Positions 1 through 10,140 are shown, counted from the stretch's first letter. The stretch: 64,000 bases of DNA from Rhineura floridana (GCF_030035675.1 NC_084499.1:16502239-16566238), one strand, 5' to 3'. Notes: generated by a model from the sequence alone, not told the origin. Numbers and translations are program-made.

Positions 1-157
1 TAATTTCCTCTGAGTAGACCTTAGCTGGATGCAACCCTGGGTCAAGAGGCAGCTGGACAGCCATCTGTCGGGAATGCTTTGATTTGATTTGAGCAGACGG
101 TTGGACTCGATGGCCTTATAGGCCCTTTCCAACTCCACAATGCTATGATTCTATGAT
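1..157 (+). mobile_element. CR1 LINE 3' end
   Basis: The block ends with the hallmark CR1 3' tail: GGTTGGACTCGATGGCCTTA, then cctttccaactc and the terminal ATTCTATG repeats (143-157). It is cut by the left edge. It lies in an upstream NOXA1 intron. Confidence 0.85.
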
Positions 158-163
158 TTAGTA

Positions 164-537
164 CAGGAATGGGAAACCCTTTTCAGTTCAAGGGCCACAT
201 TTCCTTCTGGACAATCTTTTGAGGGCCACATGACAGTCGTGAGCAGGGTCAGCAGCAAAAGTGGGCGGAGCAACAAATGTGAATTTTCTCTTTTGTACAG
301 TAGGCTGGTTTCTACACACGCAACACATCCATCCCTCTATCCAGATACGCAAAAGGCATGATCGGAGTTCAGGGACGCATCCCAGCCAGGCAAAAACACT
401 CAAGGAGGGTGCGAGGCAGGGCCATTGAGGGGCGTGGCCTGGGGGAGTGGGCGTGGCCTGGGGAGAGTTCCAAGGGCCAGATAAAGAGGGCTGGAGGGCC
501 GCATTTGGACCCCCCAGTGGGAACCGCCCCATTCCTG
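164..537 (+). mobile_element. hAT-like non-autonomous element (family A)
   Basis: The termini are inverted: CAGGAATGGGAAAC at the left and CCCCATTCCTG at the right. The body has the phrases agggccacatttcc, gtgggcggagcaac and several gcgtggcctgggg units. Relatives of this family lie at about 14110-14525, 23975-24315, 26240-26590, 28097-28937, 33083-33190, 59930-60200 and 63780-63930. I saw no clear target duplication at this copy. Confidence 0.65.
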
Positions 538-599
538 CTACACAGACTTCTGTGCTCCTGTTTTTTTTAGAAAAATCCCCAGTTATAAAAATTCTTCCT

Positions 600-780
600 C
601 TGTCTGAGTCCCTGGAGAGCAGGCATCCGCTCCAGGTTTTAGTCTGAGCTTTCGAGGAGCTGTCCAAGGTGCTGAAACGTATCCCACAACAGGCTTGTCG
701 CCTGCACAGCTCCTTGAAAGCTCAGATTAAAACCTGGAGCAGATTCCACTGCCCCGCTGGCGTGGAGCCACCAGACACCA
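600..780. mobile_element. palindromic MITE (hAT-like, GGTGGCTGG family)
   Basis: An arm at about 629-663 (gctccaggttttagtctgag...) recurs inverted at about 705-745 (...ctcagattaaaacctggagc), so the element can fold on itself. Diverged or one-armed relatives lie at about 17845-17960, 55489-55580, 59525-59640 and 61550-61640. Confidence 0.6.
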
Positions 781-856
781 CCGAATATTTGGCCAGGCGC
801 ACAAATGGTCTCAGCTCAACGTAAGGCAGCCTGTCTGTATCCCTGACTCATTGCAG

Positions 857-962
857 GTACAGGTCTCCGGGCCGTGATGAATTAATCCCCGTTAGCGATG
901 ATGAGGAGCTGAGGAACGTGTGGGGGGATGTGCAAGGGGGCCAGCTGACCCTCTGGTGCCAG
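857..962 (+). CDS. NOXA1: NOXA1 exon: C-terminal part of PB1 domain
   Basis: The acceptor is ttgcag ending at 856 and the donor gtatgc starts at 963. The exon is 106 nt: one base finishing a codon, then 35 codons ending in phase 0. It reads YRSPGRDELIPVSDDEELR and ends QLTLWCQ, closely like the last strands of the p67phox PB1 domain (LSYRP, LTLWC). Upstream DNA (164-780) is repeat, so the preceding exon is outside the window. Confidence 0.87.
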
Positions 963-3891
963 GTATGCGTTCAGTAGCATTGGGGTTTCCAGCTCAGATG
1001 TGTGTGTGTGTGTGTTTTCCCTCTAGTTCTGTCCTGACTCAAAATAGATCTGCGTATCCAGCAGAATGAATTAGGAACTGAGCGGCTGCATCTGGAGGAG
1101 TTAGGTGGACAGTTCCATTTCAGGTTGCAGGGGAGGGCCATAGCTCAGTGGGTAGAGTGTCTGCTCTGCATGCAAAAGATCCCAGGTTCAACCCCCAGCA
1201 TCTCCAAATAGGGCTGAGAATGTCTGCCTGAAACCGTGCAGAACCACTGCCGGTCAGTGTCAGCAATATTGAGCTAGATGGACCAATGGTCTGACTCGGG
1301 ATGAGGCAGCTTCCTATGTTTCTATGTGAGTCACTGAATTCTGAGTTTTTTAAAAAAAATGTTAGAGAAGTGCAACAAAATGTTGCAGTGTGGAATGGTC
1401 CTGTTCAGGTGCCTGCCAGCCAGCCAGCCAGCCTTGCCCTCTTCCAGGATACTCCATTCCATTCCTTCTCCCCCACAGTCAGCCAGCCAGCATTCCTTGC
1501 CTACTGAATACGCTCAGTTGTCACTGAGCTGTTTTTCCCCCCAGAGGGTTGCCTCCTTAAGATTTCCCCCCTAAAAATCTTTTGGATCTTTTGCAAATCT
1601 TGGGATTCCACCAAGGTTGCTGATACCTTTCTCACATGGAACTAGGATTTGGAAAATTGGGGTCACTGTTAGAATATTTAAACCTTCTGTCTCAGCCAAG
1701 ACCTTCTTCTAAATACAATTTACAATTAAAATTTACCAAAAAAGTGCAACATCTTAAGGATATGTGGAGGGGTTTATGAGAAGTCTTTTTCTGGTCCCTG
1801 GTACAAATACTCCTTATGTGTATATTTTCTAAAGACAAAAACAAAAAAAGCCTTCCCTACAAGCAGAAGACTAGCATAGCTTGGACAGAACTTGGCCAAA
1901 ACCTTGCTGTGCTAGTTTTCTACTTACAGGGGCATTATATTATTCATATTATTTAATGTAGCATTCAAAGATGGCATCCTTCCATCTGAAGTGGTACAGC
2001 CCATTCTTTCATTCCAGGCCCCTCTGCCACCTCAGCCCTGACCATAGAAGCTGATGAGGAGTGGGAGAGAACTGCCCCATAAGGTGATGGACTCTCCTTT
2101 ATTAGAGGCTGGATAGCCACCTATCACAGATGCTGTAATATTTATTTATTTATTGCACTTGTATACTGCCCCATAGCCGAAGCTCTCTGGGCTGTTTACA
2201 GCAATCAAAAACATTAAAACAAATATACAATTTAAAACACATATCTAAAAACAAGGTTTCCTGACTTTATAGGGGGTTGGCTAGATGACCTCTGAGGTCC
2301 CTTCCAACTTTATGATTCCAGTGCATGTGTTTTGAAGGGCAAAGAAAAAATTGCAGACAGACCAGTCCTGTACCACATGATTGCGTGCCACCCCTATACT
2401 GCTCAGGGGCAAGAGGACTTGACTTTTAAAGAAGGCGACAAGCTGGAGATCCTTTCTGAAGGTAGGCAGGGTGGTGCCAAAATGGTCAGTAGCTTCTTCC
2501 TTGGGTAAACCCGGGTACAAGGCTGAGGTATCTTTGTAATAGCTGTGCTGAAGAGGGAATTTTGGAAAAAGCAGCCTGCCCTGTAGGGATGAGAAGGTGC
2601 CATATATTTTGAAGCAAAGGTGAGCAACTTATGACCATAGGCATTCATTTTACGTTGTCCTCATGACCATCTCTGCAAGCGATCAGTGGTGATTGTCAAT
2701 CAGGGGAGATGCTATCTTGCCATCTACCCTTTTTTCCATGGGTTGGGGTCCCCTTTCTTCAATTTCAGATGAAGCCAATGTCCTCCTCTTTCTCCCATTT
2801 CTTTTGTGAGGAACAGCCTCTTTCCACTATACACTCTTTTCACTATATCACCATACAGGGACAGTCGAGTTCAATTTGCAGTTTGCGCCGAATCGACCAA
2901 ATCTGCACTTTCCTAACTCTATGAGAACTGAAACACAGCTATCCTTTGAAATTCCCACTTACTTGAATTTTGCAGCGCTGTTTTCCAACCAAGCAATGTT
3001 TACAAAAATGCACACATGTACAAAAATGTATGAGTGAAAACATCATACAAAAATGCATTATGTGCTGAGAAACGGCTTGCAAAAGAGTGTACGTGAGTCA
3101 AAACTGCATACAAAAATACATTGATAAGGAGAAATTCCCACTAAAATGCGGAAGAATTTTCATGAGGATTTTGTTTTAAAGCAGCAACACTAAAATTGCT
3201 GCAGAAATGTGGAGAACTGAATTTAAGATTAGAAAAATGCGGACCTGTGAGAAATGAAATTGAAAGATCATTCCATCTGTAATCCAGACACATAGGTGTT
3301 AAGGTTCTAATCTTTTTGGTTAGTTGCTGCTTTAATTGTTTTAGAAATGTTTTTCATTGTTTAATTGATAATTTTTAATGTAGAGGGTTTTTTTAACAAT
3401 CAAGCTGTATTTAAATTTTGTTAACAATGTTTTAATATATTTTTTAAGCCTTTTGTGTTTTTTAAAGAGTGTTTTTAGTGTTTTTGTTTGCCTGGGCTCC
3501 TTTGGGAAGGAAGGGCGGGATAAACATTTCATTGATTGATTGATTGATTAATCGTTATCCAATAAGGTTCGCTCAGCCACTGAACAAATAGCTTTCTGAG
3601 CGTGAAGCTGCTCTTTTGTTTGTTTTCTGCCAAAGCTTTAAGTCACGTGTGAGCTGCTCCATCTACACTGGCTCTCATAGCAAACTGCTGCCACCTAAGG
3701 TGCGGAGTCAAAACTTTCACAGCTCCTTGTAAATGTACAGGGTTTTTTTCTCTCATGTTCTTTGAGATCTGTCAAGAGTCATCTGTCACTCCCCTGACAG
3801 CTTCTTGGGAGGGAACGAAAAAGGAGGGAGGTGAGAGAGAAAGAGAGTAGGGGTGTTGTGGAGAGAACGGGGTGTCAGAGAGAGAGAGAGA

Positions 3892-3942
<51 letters not shown>

Positions 3943-4751
3943 GCATGTCAGAGAGAGGGTCTGTGTGTGTGTCAGAGAGAGAGGGGGTGTCAGAGGTCAG
4001 AGAGTGAGTGTCAGAGAGAGAGGGGGGAAGGGGATGTCAGAGAGAGAGGGAGGGGTGTCACAGAGAGAAGAGGGTGTCAGAGAGAGAGAGATGGGGTGTC
4101 AGAGAGAGAGGAAATGGGATGTCAGAGAGAGAGAAAGAGAGGGGAGGTCAGAGAGAGAGTAGGGGTATCATACAGAGAGCAGGAGGTATCACAAAGAGAA
4201 AGAGGTGTCAGAGATAGAGGGTTATCGGAGAGAGAGAGAGAGGAAGGGGTGTCAGAGAGAAAGTAGGGATGTCACAGAGAGAAGAGGGTGTCAGAGACAG
4301 AAGAGGTGTCAGACAGAGAGAGAGAGGGAGGGGGCATCAGAGAGATAGTGGGGTGTCACAGAGAGAAAGGGGTGTCAGAGATAGAGGGGAATCAGAAAGA
4401 GAGAGAAAGAGGGAAGGGGTGGCCCAACCACCACTGGCTTCAGCTCTGCCCGTCACTGGCTCCTGCCCTCTGCTGGCGCACAGCTCTAGATAGATTATCC
4501 CACAGAGGATGTGGCCCTTGACAGACAAAATGTTCCCCAGCCTCATCTCAAAAGGCACAGAAGCCTACCTTGTTTTCCCACTCCCTACCCTCCTCTGAAT
4601 TTGTGCCCTTGGCCGTAAACAACCTCCCTGCCCTAACCCAAGGCCTTGTTATGTTTCCACAGTGAATGAGGAATGGCTGGAGGGATGCTGCAATGGAACC
4701 GTTGGCATCTTCCCAAAGTGCTTTGCTGTGCGGGAGAGCGCTGTTGCCTAG
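857..4751 (+). CDS. NOXA1: NADPH oxidase activator 1, 3' part (last three coding exons)
   Basis: NOXA1 is the cytosolic activator of NOX1-type NADPH oxidase; its C-terminal SH3 domain binds the NOXO1 organiser. Exons seen are 857-962, 2338-2461 and 4663-4751. They join in phase to 105 residues: the end of a PB1 domain (YRSPGRDELIPV, then GGQLTLWCQ), a short linker (GKEKIADRPVLY) and one SH3 domain (CHPYTAQGQEDLTFKEGD, then VNEEWLEGCCNGTVGIFPK). The pattern matches the C-terminus of NOXA1 and its paralogue p67phox/NCF2; the linker RPVLY and the position next to ENTPD8 decide for NOXA1. The TPR half must lie left of the window. The gene converges on ENTPD8, as in human. No stop or frameshift is seen in these exons. 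Confidence 0.9.
1131..1326 (+). mobile_element. tRNA-headed SINE
   Basis: The head has an A-box-like part (TAGCTCAGTGGGTAGAG) and a B-box (GGTTCAACCCC). The body ends with the family phrases gagctagatggaccaatggtctgactc and aggcagcttcctatg. The same family recurs at least nine more times in the window. It lies in a NOXA1 intron. Confidence 0.87.
1327..2079. other. NOXA1 intron, no recognised element
   Basis: Ordinary intron sequence follows the SINE. It includes a short (CCAG)n-like run at 1417-1434 and a poly-A-rich stretch near 1840. I recognise no gene or repeat family here. Confidence 0.5.
2080..2320 (+). mobile_element. CR1 3' end interrupted by an inverted LINE tail
   Basis: CR1-tail phrases (ttagaggctggatagccacc, then gggttggctagatgacc...ccttccaactttatgatt) are split by about 2131-2265. 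That insert reads tttatttattgcacttgtatactgccccatagccg and is the minus-strand 3' tail of an L2-like family also seen in plus orientation at 34545-34700. This is a nested insertion directly upstream of a NOXA1 exon. Confidence 0.65.
2338..2461 (+). CDS. NOXA1: NOXA1 exon: linker and first half of SH3 domain
   Basis: The exon has 41 codons plus one base (phase 1). The SH3 ALYSY-type motif is present as ACHPYTAQGQEDLTF, followed by the RT-loop acids and KLEILSE. The donor is gtaggc at 2462. Phase and the match to NOXA1 (CR-linker-RPVLY) favour an acceptor AAG ending at 2337, which is a weak site. The stronger-looking ttccag at 2321 would shift the phase relative to the preceding exon. The exon lies directly against a CR1 3' end (2080-2320). 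Confidence 0.83.
2852..3275 (+). repeat. AT-rich ~440-bp interspersed family (family C)
   Basis: It carries the family landmarks: gttcaatttgcagtttgc at the start, repeated acaaaaatgcat-type motifs, the gaaatgtggagaactgaattt segment and an end near cattccatct. Other copies are at about 5196-5335, 15107-15475, 21101-21480(-), 30678-30990(-), 37357-37798, 41195-41455(-) and 47265-47585. Confidence 0.7.
3330..3550 (+). mobile_element. L2-like LINE 3' tail
   Basis: An AT-rich stretch with repeated gttttt blocks ends in tgcctgggctcctttgggaa, ggaagggcgggataaa and a short (ATTG)n tail at 3531-3549. This is a typical vertebrate L2 3' end. Confidence 0.6.
3853..4425 (+). repeat. GA-rich micro/minisatellite in the last NOXA1 intron
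   Basis: A pure (GA)n run at about 3875-3940 grades into a degenerate tandem array whose unit is roughly GTCAGAGAGAGAGnGGG, of variable length, up to about 4425. Long open frames rich in Arg-Glu across it are simply what a GA repeat encodes. It lies about 240 bp upstream of the final NOXA1 exon. Confidence 0.93.
4663..4751 (+). CDS. NOXA1: NOXA1 last coding exon: second half of SH3 domain and stop
   Basis: The acceptor is tttccacag ending at 4662. Two bases complete Val, then 28 codons and TAG at 4749-4751. The sequence NEEWLEGCCNGTVGIFPKCF holds the SH3 Trp (EEW) and the GIFP ligand-binding motif. The C-terminal tail (AVRESAVA) is much shorter than the roughly 20-residue tail of human NOXA1. 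No clear AATAAA lies close downstream; the nearest good one, at 5694-5699, is about 940 bp away. Confidence 0.9.
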
Positions 4752-4854
4752 AGCAGAAGGGGAGACCTTGCCCCCTGGGCCACAACCTTGCTTTCCCTAC
4801 CGTTGGGCATTGGATTTCCCTACCAGCATGCTCAAAATGCTTTGTAAGAACGTT

Positions 4855-4925
4855 ATAAGAGCCCTGCCGGATCAGACCTAAGGTCTATCCCGTCCGGACT
4901 CCTGTTTCTCACAGTGATCAGATGC
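4855..4925 (+). repeat. fragment of family B interspersed repeat
   Basis: It contains agagccctgccggatcagac, ctcacagtgatcagatgcc and gaagcccacaagcaggg, the landmarks of a family with fuller copies at 16060-16705, 25255-25500, 34230-34530 and 61885-62600. Confidence 0.6.
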
Positions 4926-5039
4926 CTCTTGGAAGCCCACAAGCAGGGTTGAAAGATAACCACCTTTTCCGCTGACACCATCCCCCAGGAACTGTGCTGC
5001 AGAGAGATACACTGCTCTTGAAAGTGAATGTTCCATTTA

Positions 5040-5192
5040 GGCACTGTAACTAAGAGTTACACACAATACATTTAAATAATCCTGGGAACTGCAGTTTTCA
5101 CCCCTCACAGAGCTACGATTCCCAGCACCCTTAACAAACTACAGTTTCCGGGATTCTTTGGCAGAAGCAATGTGCTGTAATGTATGGTGTAT
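5040..5192. mobile_element. palindromic MITE (family P)
   Basis: The arms aatcctgggaactgcag and ctacagtttccgggattctt face each other around cacagagctacgattcccag. Terminal acacaatacattta pairs with taatgtatggtgta. Related copies are at about 23240-23400, 30465-30620, 31905-32070 and 36460-36760. Confidence 0.65.
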
Positions 5193-5195
5193 ACT

Positions 5196-5335
5196 ACGGA
5201 TGGGTGAGAATTTTGATTCAGTCCTCATTTCAAGCCGAATTTATCCAATTTGCACTTTCCGAAACAATTTGAGAAGCGAAATACAGCCATCCTTCAAAAT
5301 TTGCATTTCAACAGATGTCCACTGTTTATTAAGCA
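5196..5335 (+). repeat. family C repeat, 5' part only
   Basis: It begins ggatgggtgagaattttgat and continues through ccgaatttatccaatttgca to the gccatccttcaaaatttgca segment, then stops short of the usual length. Confidence 0.65.
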
Positions 5336-5629
5336 TTTGTTATGATTTGTTTGTGAGAATTTTCTACGATAAGTGTTACCTATTATTTTCCAGTCCATTT
5401 TTCTACCAATTTCCTTGCTGCAAAAAAAGTCCAGGTTTCTTTTAAGGAGTGGGTTGGTTGCAGCAAATCCATTTTCACAAGCTGAATTTGCCAGTATGCA
5501 ATGGAATCCCGGCCGCAAAATAACTATAGTCTGGAAATGCCCTACACCTGTGATGGTTTTCTTCCTGATGGGTAGGGATGGGATCCTGTATTGCCAAATG
5601 CCTAGCCCGGGCAGGCACCAAGCAAATTA

Positions 5630-6585
5630 GTTTGAAATTACAGAAGGCAATGAACACACTGGTGGTGAAGAAGTTAAATGATTTATTGAAGCAAATAAAT
5701 ATCTGGCTGTCATACAGCTGCTGGTGTCTGCAGGCAATCAAACTCTAAAACTAAACTAATGGCTAATGGGTCCCTTCCTCCCCTGTCTTTGCCACTATGT
5801 TTGTCTCACTGGCTGGAAGCCTCACAAATCAGCCACTGCGAAGATTCTTGCTTGAGACTCTGCTTCCTGGTTCTGCTTGAAGCTTGGCCTTTCCTGATGT
5901 TATCTTGGGGCTTTTGAGACCCCTTGAGGCTTAATCTCCCCGATCTAGGGGTCCTCTATATATACCCCAAAGACCCTCTGGGAGGGAGCACCTTATATCT
6001 ATGAGATCATTATCTTCCCAGCACCCAGGTTGCTGGGTTCTCACACAGGTGACTTTTGTTTATCTCTTCTGAGCTTGTATTTGCTACAATCTGGGCTGGG
6101 AATACAGTTGTCACACTTATTCCCAGCCTTTGCCCTCCATGGGAATAGCTGCTTTCGGTTGACTTACAAGAGTCTTTCTCTGACTCTTGTTTAAATAAGT
6201 AGGATGAGAACATTTGTAAACCAATAAAGCTCACTGTCCCTTCTCAGCTTGGGAAAGCCATAAACAAGCCCACCTGGGCAAGCAGGGGTGTGAGGTGCGC
6301 TCATCTTGATTGTTTTGGTTAACTGAACAGCTTTTCCCAAGCCCTGTTTTTGAGCATAGGCAGAGTGAAAAACTTCTTTCTTAGCTTATTAGAAACCATG
6401 TCAGAAACCCTGTGCTTTGAGCTCTCCAGCTTCCAATACTACACAGTGACAGTGTGCAAAAGCAATAAGCACTCCAATAAATCAAGGGTATGAGATGAAT
6501 TATGGGACAGGGAACATGGGGCATGCCATACAAAGCCTCCTTGTACATCTAGATTCTTCCAGAAATATTTGGCACTACAGATCCC
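5630..6585. other. unassigned intergenic block between NOXA1 and the copia element
   Basis: I recognise no gene. The stretch has a TATA-like ctatatataccccaaa (5954-5970) and AATAAA-like motifs (5694-5699 and 6220-6227). An old LTR-like repeat is possible but I could not define its ends. Confidence 0.35.
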
Positions 6586-6941
6586 TGTTGGATATGTGTG
6601 TACGTATGTGCCTCACATGAGTAGAAGAGCAAAACTGTAGTTATGGGGTTAATCCAGCCAGGATGAGCACCAAGGACGTTGGGAGGCAGCTGTGCCCAGC
6701 GAGGCCAGTCTTATCTACAAAAGGCTGGAGAGAAACCGAAAGAAGCTCTGTGGGGGAAAAAGTCTTGCTAGGGAGGTGTTGTAATCATGAGGGGAAGAGA
6801 AAAGCCTTGTATGCTGTTTTGCTACTTTAATGTCCAAAAGTAAAGGACTCTTATACAAGTTTTCTGTCTGTGCTTGGATTTCTTGAACGTCTTGCTGTTC
6901 ACCTGTAAAGAGCCGGACACGCAATTCCACACGCACCAACA
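6586..6941 (+). repeat. 5' LTR of the copia fossil
   Basis: It starts TGTTGGATATGTG and ends CACGCACCAACA, giving the short inverted ends TGTTGG/CCAACA. It is about 99% identical to 9563-9921 apart from two small length differences. Confidence 0.93.
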
Positions 6942-6956
6942 GGGTTATGGGCCCAG
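6942..6956 (+). other. primer-binding site, initiator tRNA-Met anticodon arm
   Basis: GGGTTATGGGCCCAG directly follows the 5' LTR. It is the exact complement of CTGGGCCCATAACCC, the anticodon stem-loop of vertebrate initiator tRNA-Met. Drosophila copia is known to prime from a 5' half of this tRNA, so this is the same internal site rather than the usual tRNA 3' end. Confidence 0.85.
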
Positions 6957-9562
6957 ATCCGGCGCAATTTACAACACAGTGAAGACTGTTCTGATCCAAG
7001 TCAGAGCTCCGGAAGGCAGCTTGATCGTGCCTTGAAGAGGTGAGCAACAATGGCAGTGAATATGTCTGCAGGCATGCCTATGGAACGTCTCACGGAGACT
7101 AACTATGCCAGCTGGAAGCTACGGATGAGAGCGTTTCTGATTAAAGAAGACTTGTTTGAAGTTATCGACACCACCCCACCGGCAGTTCCTCAGGCGGCCT
7201 GGACGCGTAAGGATGAGAAGGCACAGGCTTTTATTACTTTGGCACTTTCTGACTCTCAATTACTATATGTGAGAGACGAACCCACAGCAAAACGAATGTG
7301 GGATGTGTTACAAACTGTTCATGTACAACAAACAGCGGGGAGCAAACTTTGCTTGGCGAGGAAACTGTACCAGATGCGTCTAACTGAGGAAAGCACCATG
7401 ACCGAGCATCTAACAGAGTTCAGACGTTTATTTGCAGAATTGGAGGACAGAGGGATTGAGCATAGCAATCTACAAAAGGTGTACATAGTTTTGTCTTCAC
7501 TTGATGAAACCTGGAATAATCTCATGATGTCAATGGAGGCTATGCCAGACGGAGGTCTGAATTTGGACTTTGTGGAGGAAAAACTGAACCAAGAATGGCA
7601 AAGAAGACAGGAGTTGAGAAGGACTGAGCTAAAGGAAGCTGTCAAAAGCAAGCAGTCTAACTTCAAGGAGCAGCAGGGGCTGAAAACCTGTTATTTTTGT
7701 GGAGCAGGGGGTCATATACAAAGGAACTGTGCAGCCAGGCAGAAGAGCAGAGACTGTGGCTGGAAGCAGTCAAATGTGAACTTTGTCAGTGCAGAAAAAC
7801 CTCAAACCATCTATAAGCAATGGGTGTGTGACAGCGGTGCTTCCCATTGTCTTTTAAAGGACCTAAGCTTGTTTCACACGTCGAGAGCTGTAAAAGACTC
7901 TGTTTTGTTGGCTGACGGATCCAGGAGGGACGTTCTGGCACGAGGCACAGTGAAGTTGAGTAAGCTGGGAATTCTGACAAACGTTTTGTATGTACCCCAA
8001 TTAGCTAGTAATATTCTATCTGTGAAGAAGTTAGTTGATATTGGTTATACTGTAATCTTTGATAAAGAGAAATGTATTGTGCAAAGAAAGGGTGAGGTCT
8101 GCATGCAAGGGTGCCTAACAGATTCACAGTTCATCATACAGAGCAATCATGCAGGGTGTGCTGCGTTGATTGCAGAGAGACAGACACATAACGGCTGTGT
8201 GCATGATTGGCACAGAAGGTTAGGACATGCAAACTATGAGACAATTAAGAAAACCCCTACACATAGCGAAAACATGAAACTGACAGAGTGTGGGCAACTG
8301 ATGGATTGTGATGCCTGTTGTAAAGCGAAGGCTACGGTTGCACCCATCAATAAAGAGGCGGAATGCTCCACAACCGCTCCCTACTAACTGATTCATGTTG
8401 ATCTGTCAGGGCCAATACAAAGTTCACGAGGGGGTGCTAAATACTTCATGGTCGTGGTTGATGACTTTACGAGGTACTGTCATGTTTATTTACTGAAAAG
8501 AAAAGATGAGGCAGAACAGAAGCTACGTCTGTTTATCAGGAGCATCGAAACACAGCATGGCATTACAGTGAAACGTATACGCTCAGATCAGGGGGGGGAA
8601 TTCACAGGCAAAACATTGCATGAATTCCTGGAAAGCAAAGAATAGAACAAAACTTCACAGCTCCATTTTCTCCGTTTTCTAACGGGGTTGCAGAGAGAAA
8701 AAATAGAGCCCTTCAGGAATCGATGAGAGCCATGTTGGGAGATTCCAGCCTAGCAGGCTCATTTTGAGGAAAGTGCATCTTGTATGCAACATACATACAC
8801 AACAGGGTGTTACACAGTCTCATTGGGATGTCACCCTATGAGAAACTCACGGGAAGAAAGCCGAGGGTGCAACACATTGAGCGGTTCGGGGCTAGGTGCT
8901 GGGTACATATTCCAAAGGGAAAAAGGCATGGGAAACTGGCTCCCAGAGCACAGGAAGCATTTGTGCTGGGTTTCCAACATGCTTTTTACAGGGTTTGGGT
9001 TCCTAAGACACAGCAAGTTGTGCTGAGTAGGAGCATAAAGATCTCAGTCAAGCCGTGGGACCAAAACCAGTCTGTTGTTCTAAATGAGTCAGACAATGCA
9101 CCAACGCAAGGGGTGAAAACAGAAGAGACTCAAATACCATTGAAAGATGCTCTAAATGAATTAATATGGGGCAAACGTAAAACAAAGAAAAGAAAAGCTG
9201 ATGATCTGACATCACCTGAACAAGCAATGCCAGGTACAAGTGCAGATAGTGGTGGTACAGTGGGAGCCGAAGCTCCAGTTCCCTTGAGGCGCTCCGAGAG
9301 GGCTAACATAGGGAAGCTGCCGGACAGATTCACAGTGGGTATAGTCAGCGGCCCAGGTGCATACAGTGAACATGAAATGGATGCAGAAACATTATATGTG
9401 ACTTGTGTAAAACCTAAATTCAGTGAATAAATAAAGCTTTAAATAAATAAATTGTGCAAGGTGAACATAAACTGTACTGTACAAAGGCAAAGGTATGTTA
9501 AGTTGTAAAGTTGTAAATACCTGTATGTATTGATTATATACATGTGAGACACAGGTGGGGGC

Positions 9563-9921
9563 TGTTGGATATGTGTGTATGTGCGTATGTGCCTCACATG
9601 AGTAGAAGAGCAAAACTGTAGTTATGGGGTTAATCCAGCCAGGATGAGCACCAAGGACGTTGGGAGGCAGCTGTGCCCAGCGAGGCCAGTCTTATCTACA
9701 AAAGGCTGGAGAGAAACCGAAAGAAGCTCTGTGGGGAAAAAGTCTTGCTAGGGAGGTGTTGTAATCGTGAGGGGAAGAGAAAAGCCTTGTATGCTGTTTC
9801 GCTACTTTAATGTCCAAAAGTAAAGGACTCTTATACAAGTTTTCTGTCTGTGCTTGGATTTCTTGAACGTCTTGCTGTTCACCTGTAAAGAGCCGGACAC
9901 GCAATTCCACACGCACCAACA
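9563..9921 (+). repeat. 3' LTR of the copia fossil
   Basis: It is preceded by a purine tract (acaggtggggg) fit for plus-strand priming. It is the same as the 5' LTR except for a 4-bp length change in a TG run, one further 1-bp length change and two substitutions. Confidence 0.93.
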
Positions 9922-9997
9922 ATCCGTTGGCTAGTGCAGCTTTGAAATCCTTCTGTCGACCTAACAGGCTGGTATCGATTCGAGTCCATTCTTTGTC

Positions 9998-10140
9998 CAC
10001 TAGCCTCTGCTTTTCAAAAATAGCCACGGAAAATCGCTATATAAAAATCCAATCCACAACGATAGAGAATAAGTGAATGAATGGAAAAATTGGTATCAAA
10101 TCCAAATTGGGCAGAAATCGAGCACATCCCTTCTGATGGG
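9998..10140. repeat. short interspersed repeat, also at 11915-12065
   Basis: Both places share aatagccRcggaaaatcRct, ataaaaatccaatc and gaataagYgaa in the same order, with an ending like agcacatc. I do not know the family. Confidence 0.5.

Larger units (their letters stand above)
6586..9921 (+). mobile_element. Ty1/copia LTR retrotransposon fossil
   Basis: A 3336-bp element with a 5' LTR (6586-6941), a primer-binding site (6942-6956), an internal region (about 7050-9430) and a 3' LTR (9563-9921). Parts recognised in order are a gag-type N-terminal region (LTETNYASWKLRMRAFL), a CCHC zinc knuckle (CYFCGAGGHIQRNC, about 7688-7731), an aspartic protease motif (WVCDSGASHCLL, about 7824) and integrase (pre-integrase HDWHRRLGHANYE near 8200; core VVVDDFTRYCHVYLL near 8450 and RSDQGGEF near 8580). 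The gag-protease-integrase order is that of Ty1/copia. The flanks atccc (6581-6585) and atccg (9922-9926) look like a slightly changed 5-bp target duplication. The copy is broken, with several breaks. The LTRs differ by only about four events, so it is young, perhaps a few million years. Confidence 0.92.

Noticed and set aside
188-667. 159-residue open frame on the minus strand
   Set aside because: It lies across a hAT-like repeat and a MITE and has no family similarity.
1131-1205. Possible tRNA gene (A- and B-box present)
   Set aside because: The tRNA-like head continues into a conserved SINE body shared by about ten copies, and it cannot form a full cloverleaf with a 3' end.
2321-2322. Acceptor ttccag for the NOXA1 SH3 exon
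   Set aside because: It is in the CR1 tail and would put the exon out of phase with the PB1 exon, although the frame itself stays open.
3853-4266. 137-residue Arg/Glu-rich open frame
   Set aside because: It is the translation of a GA microsatellite; other frames are equally open and no start context or homology exists.
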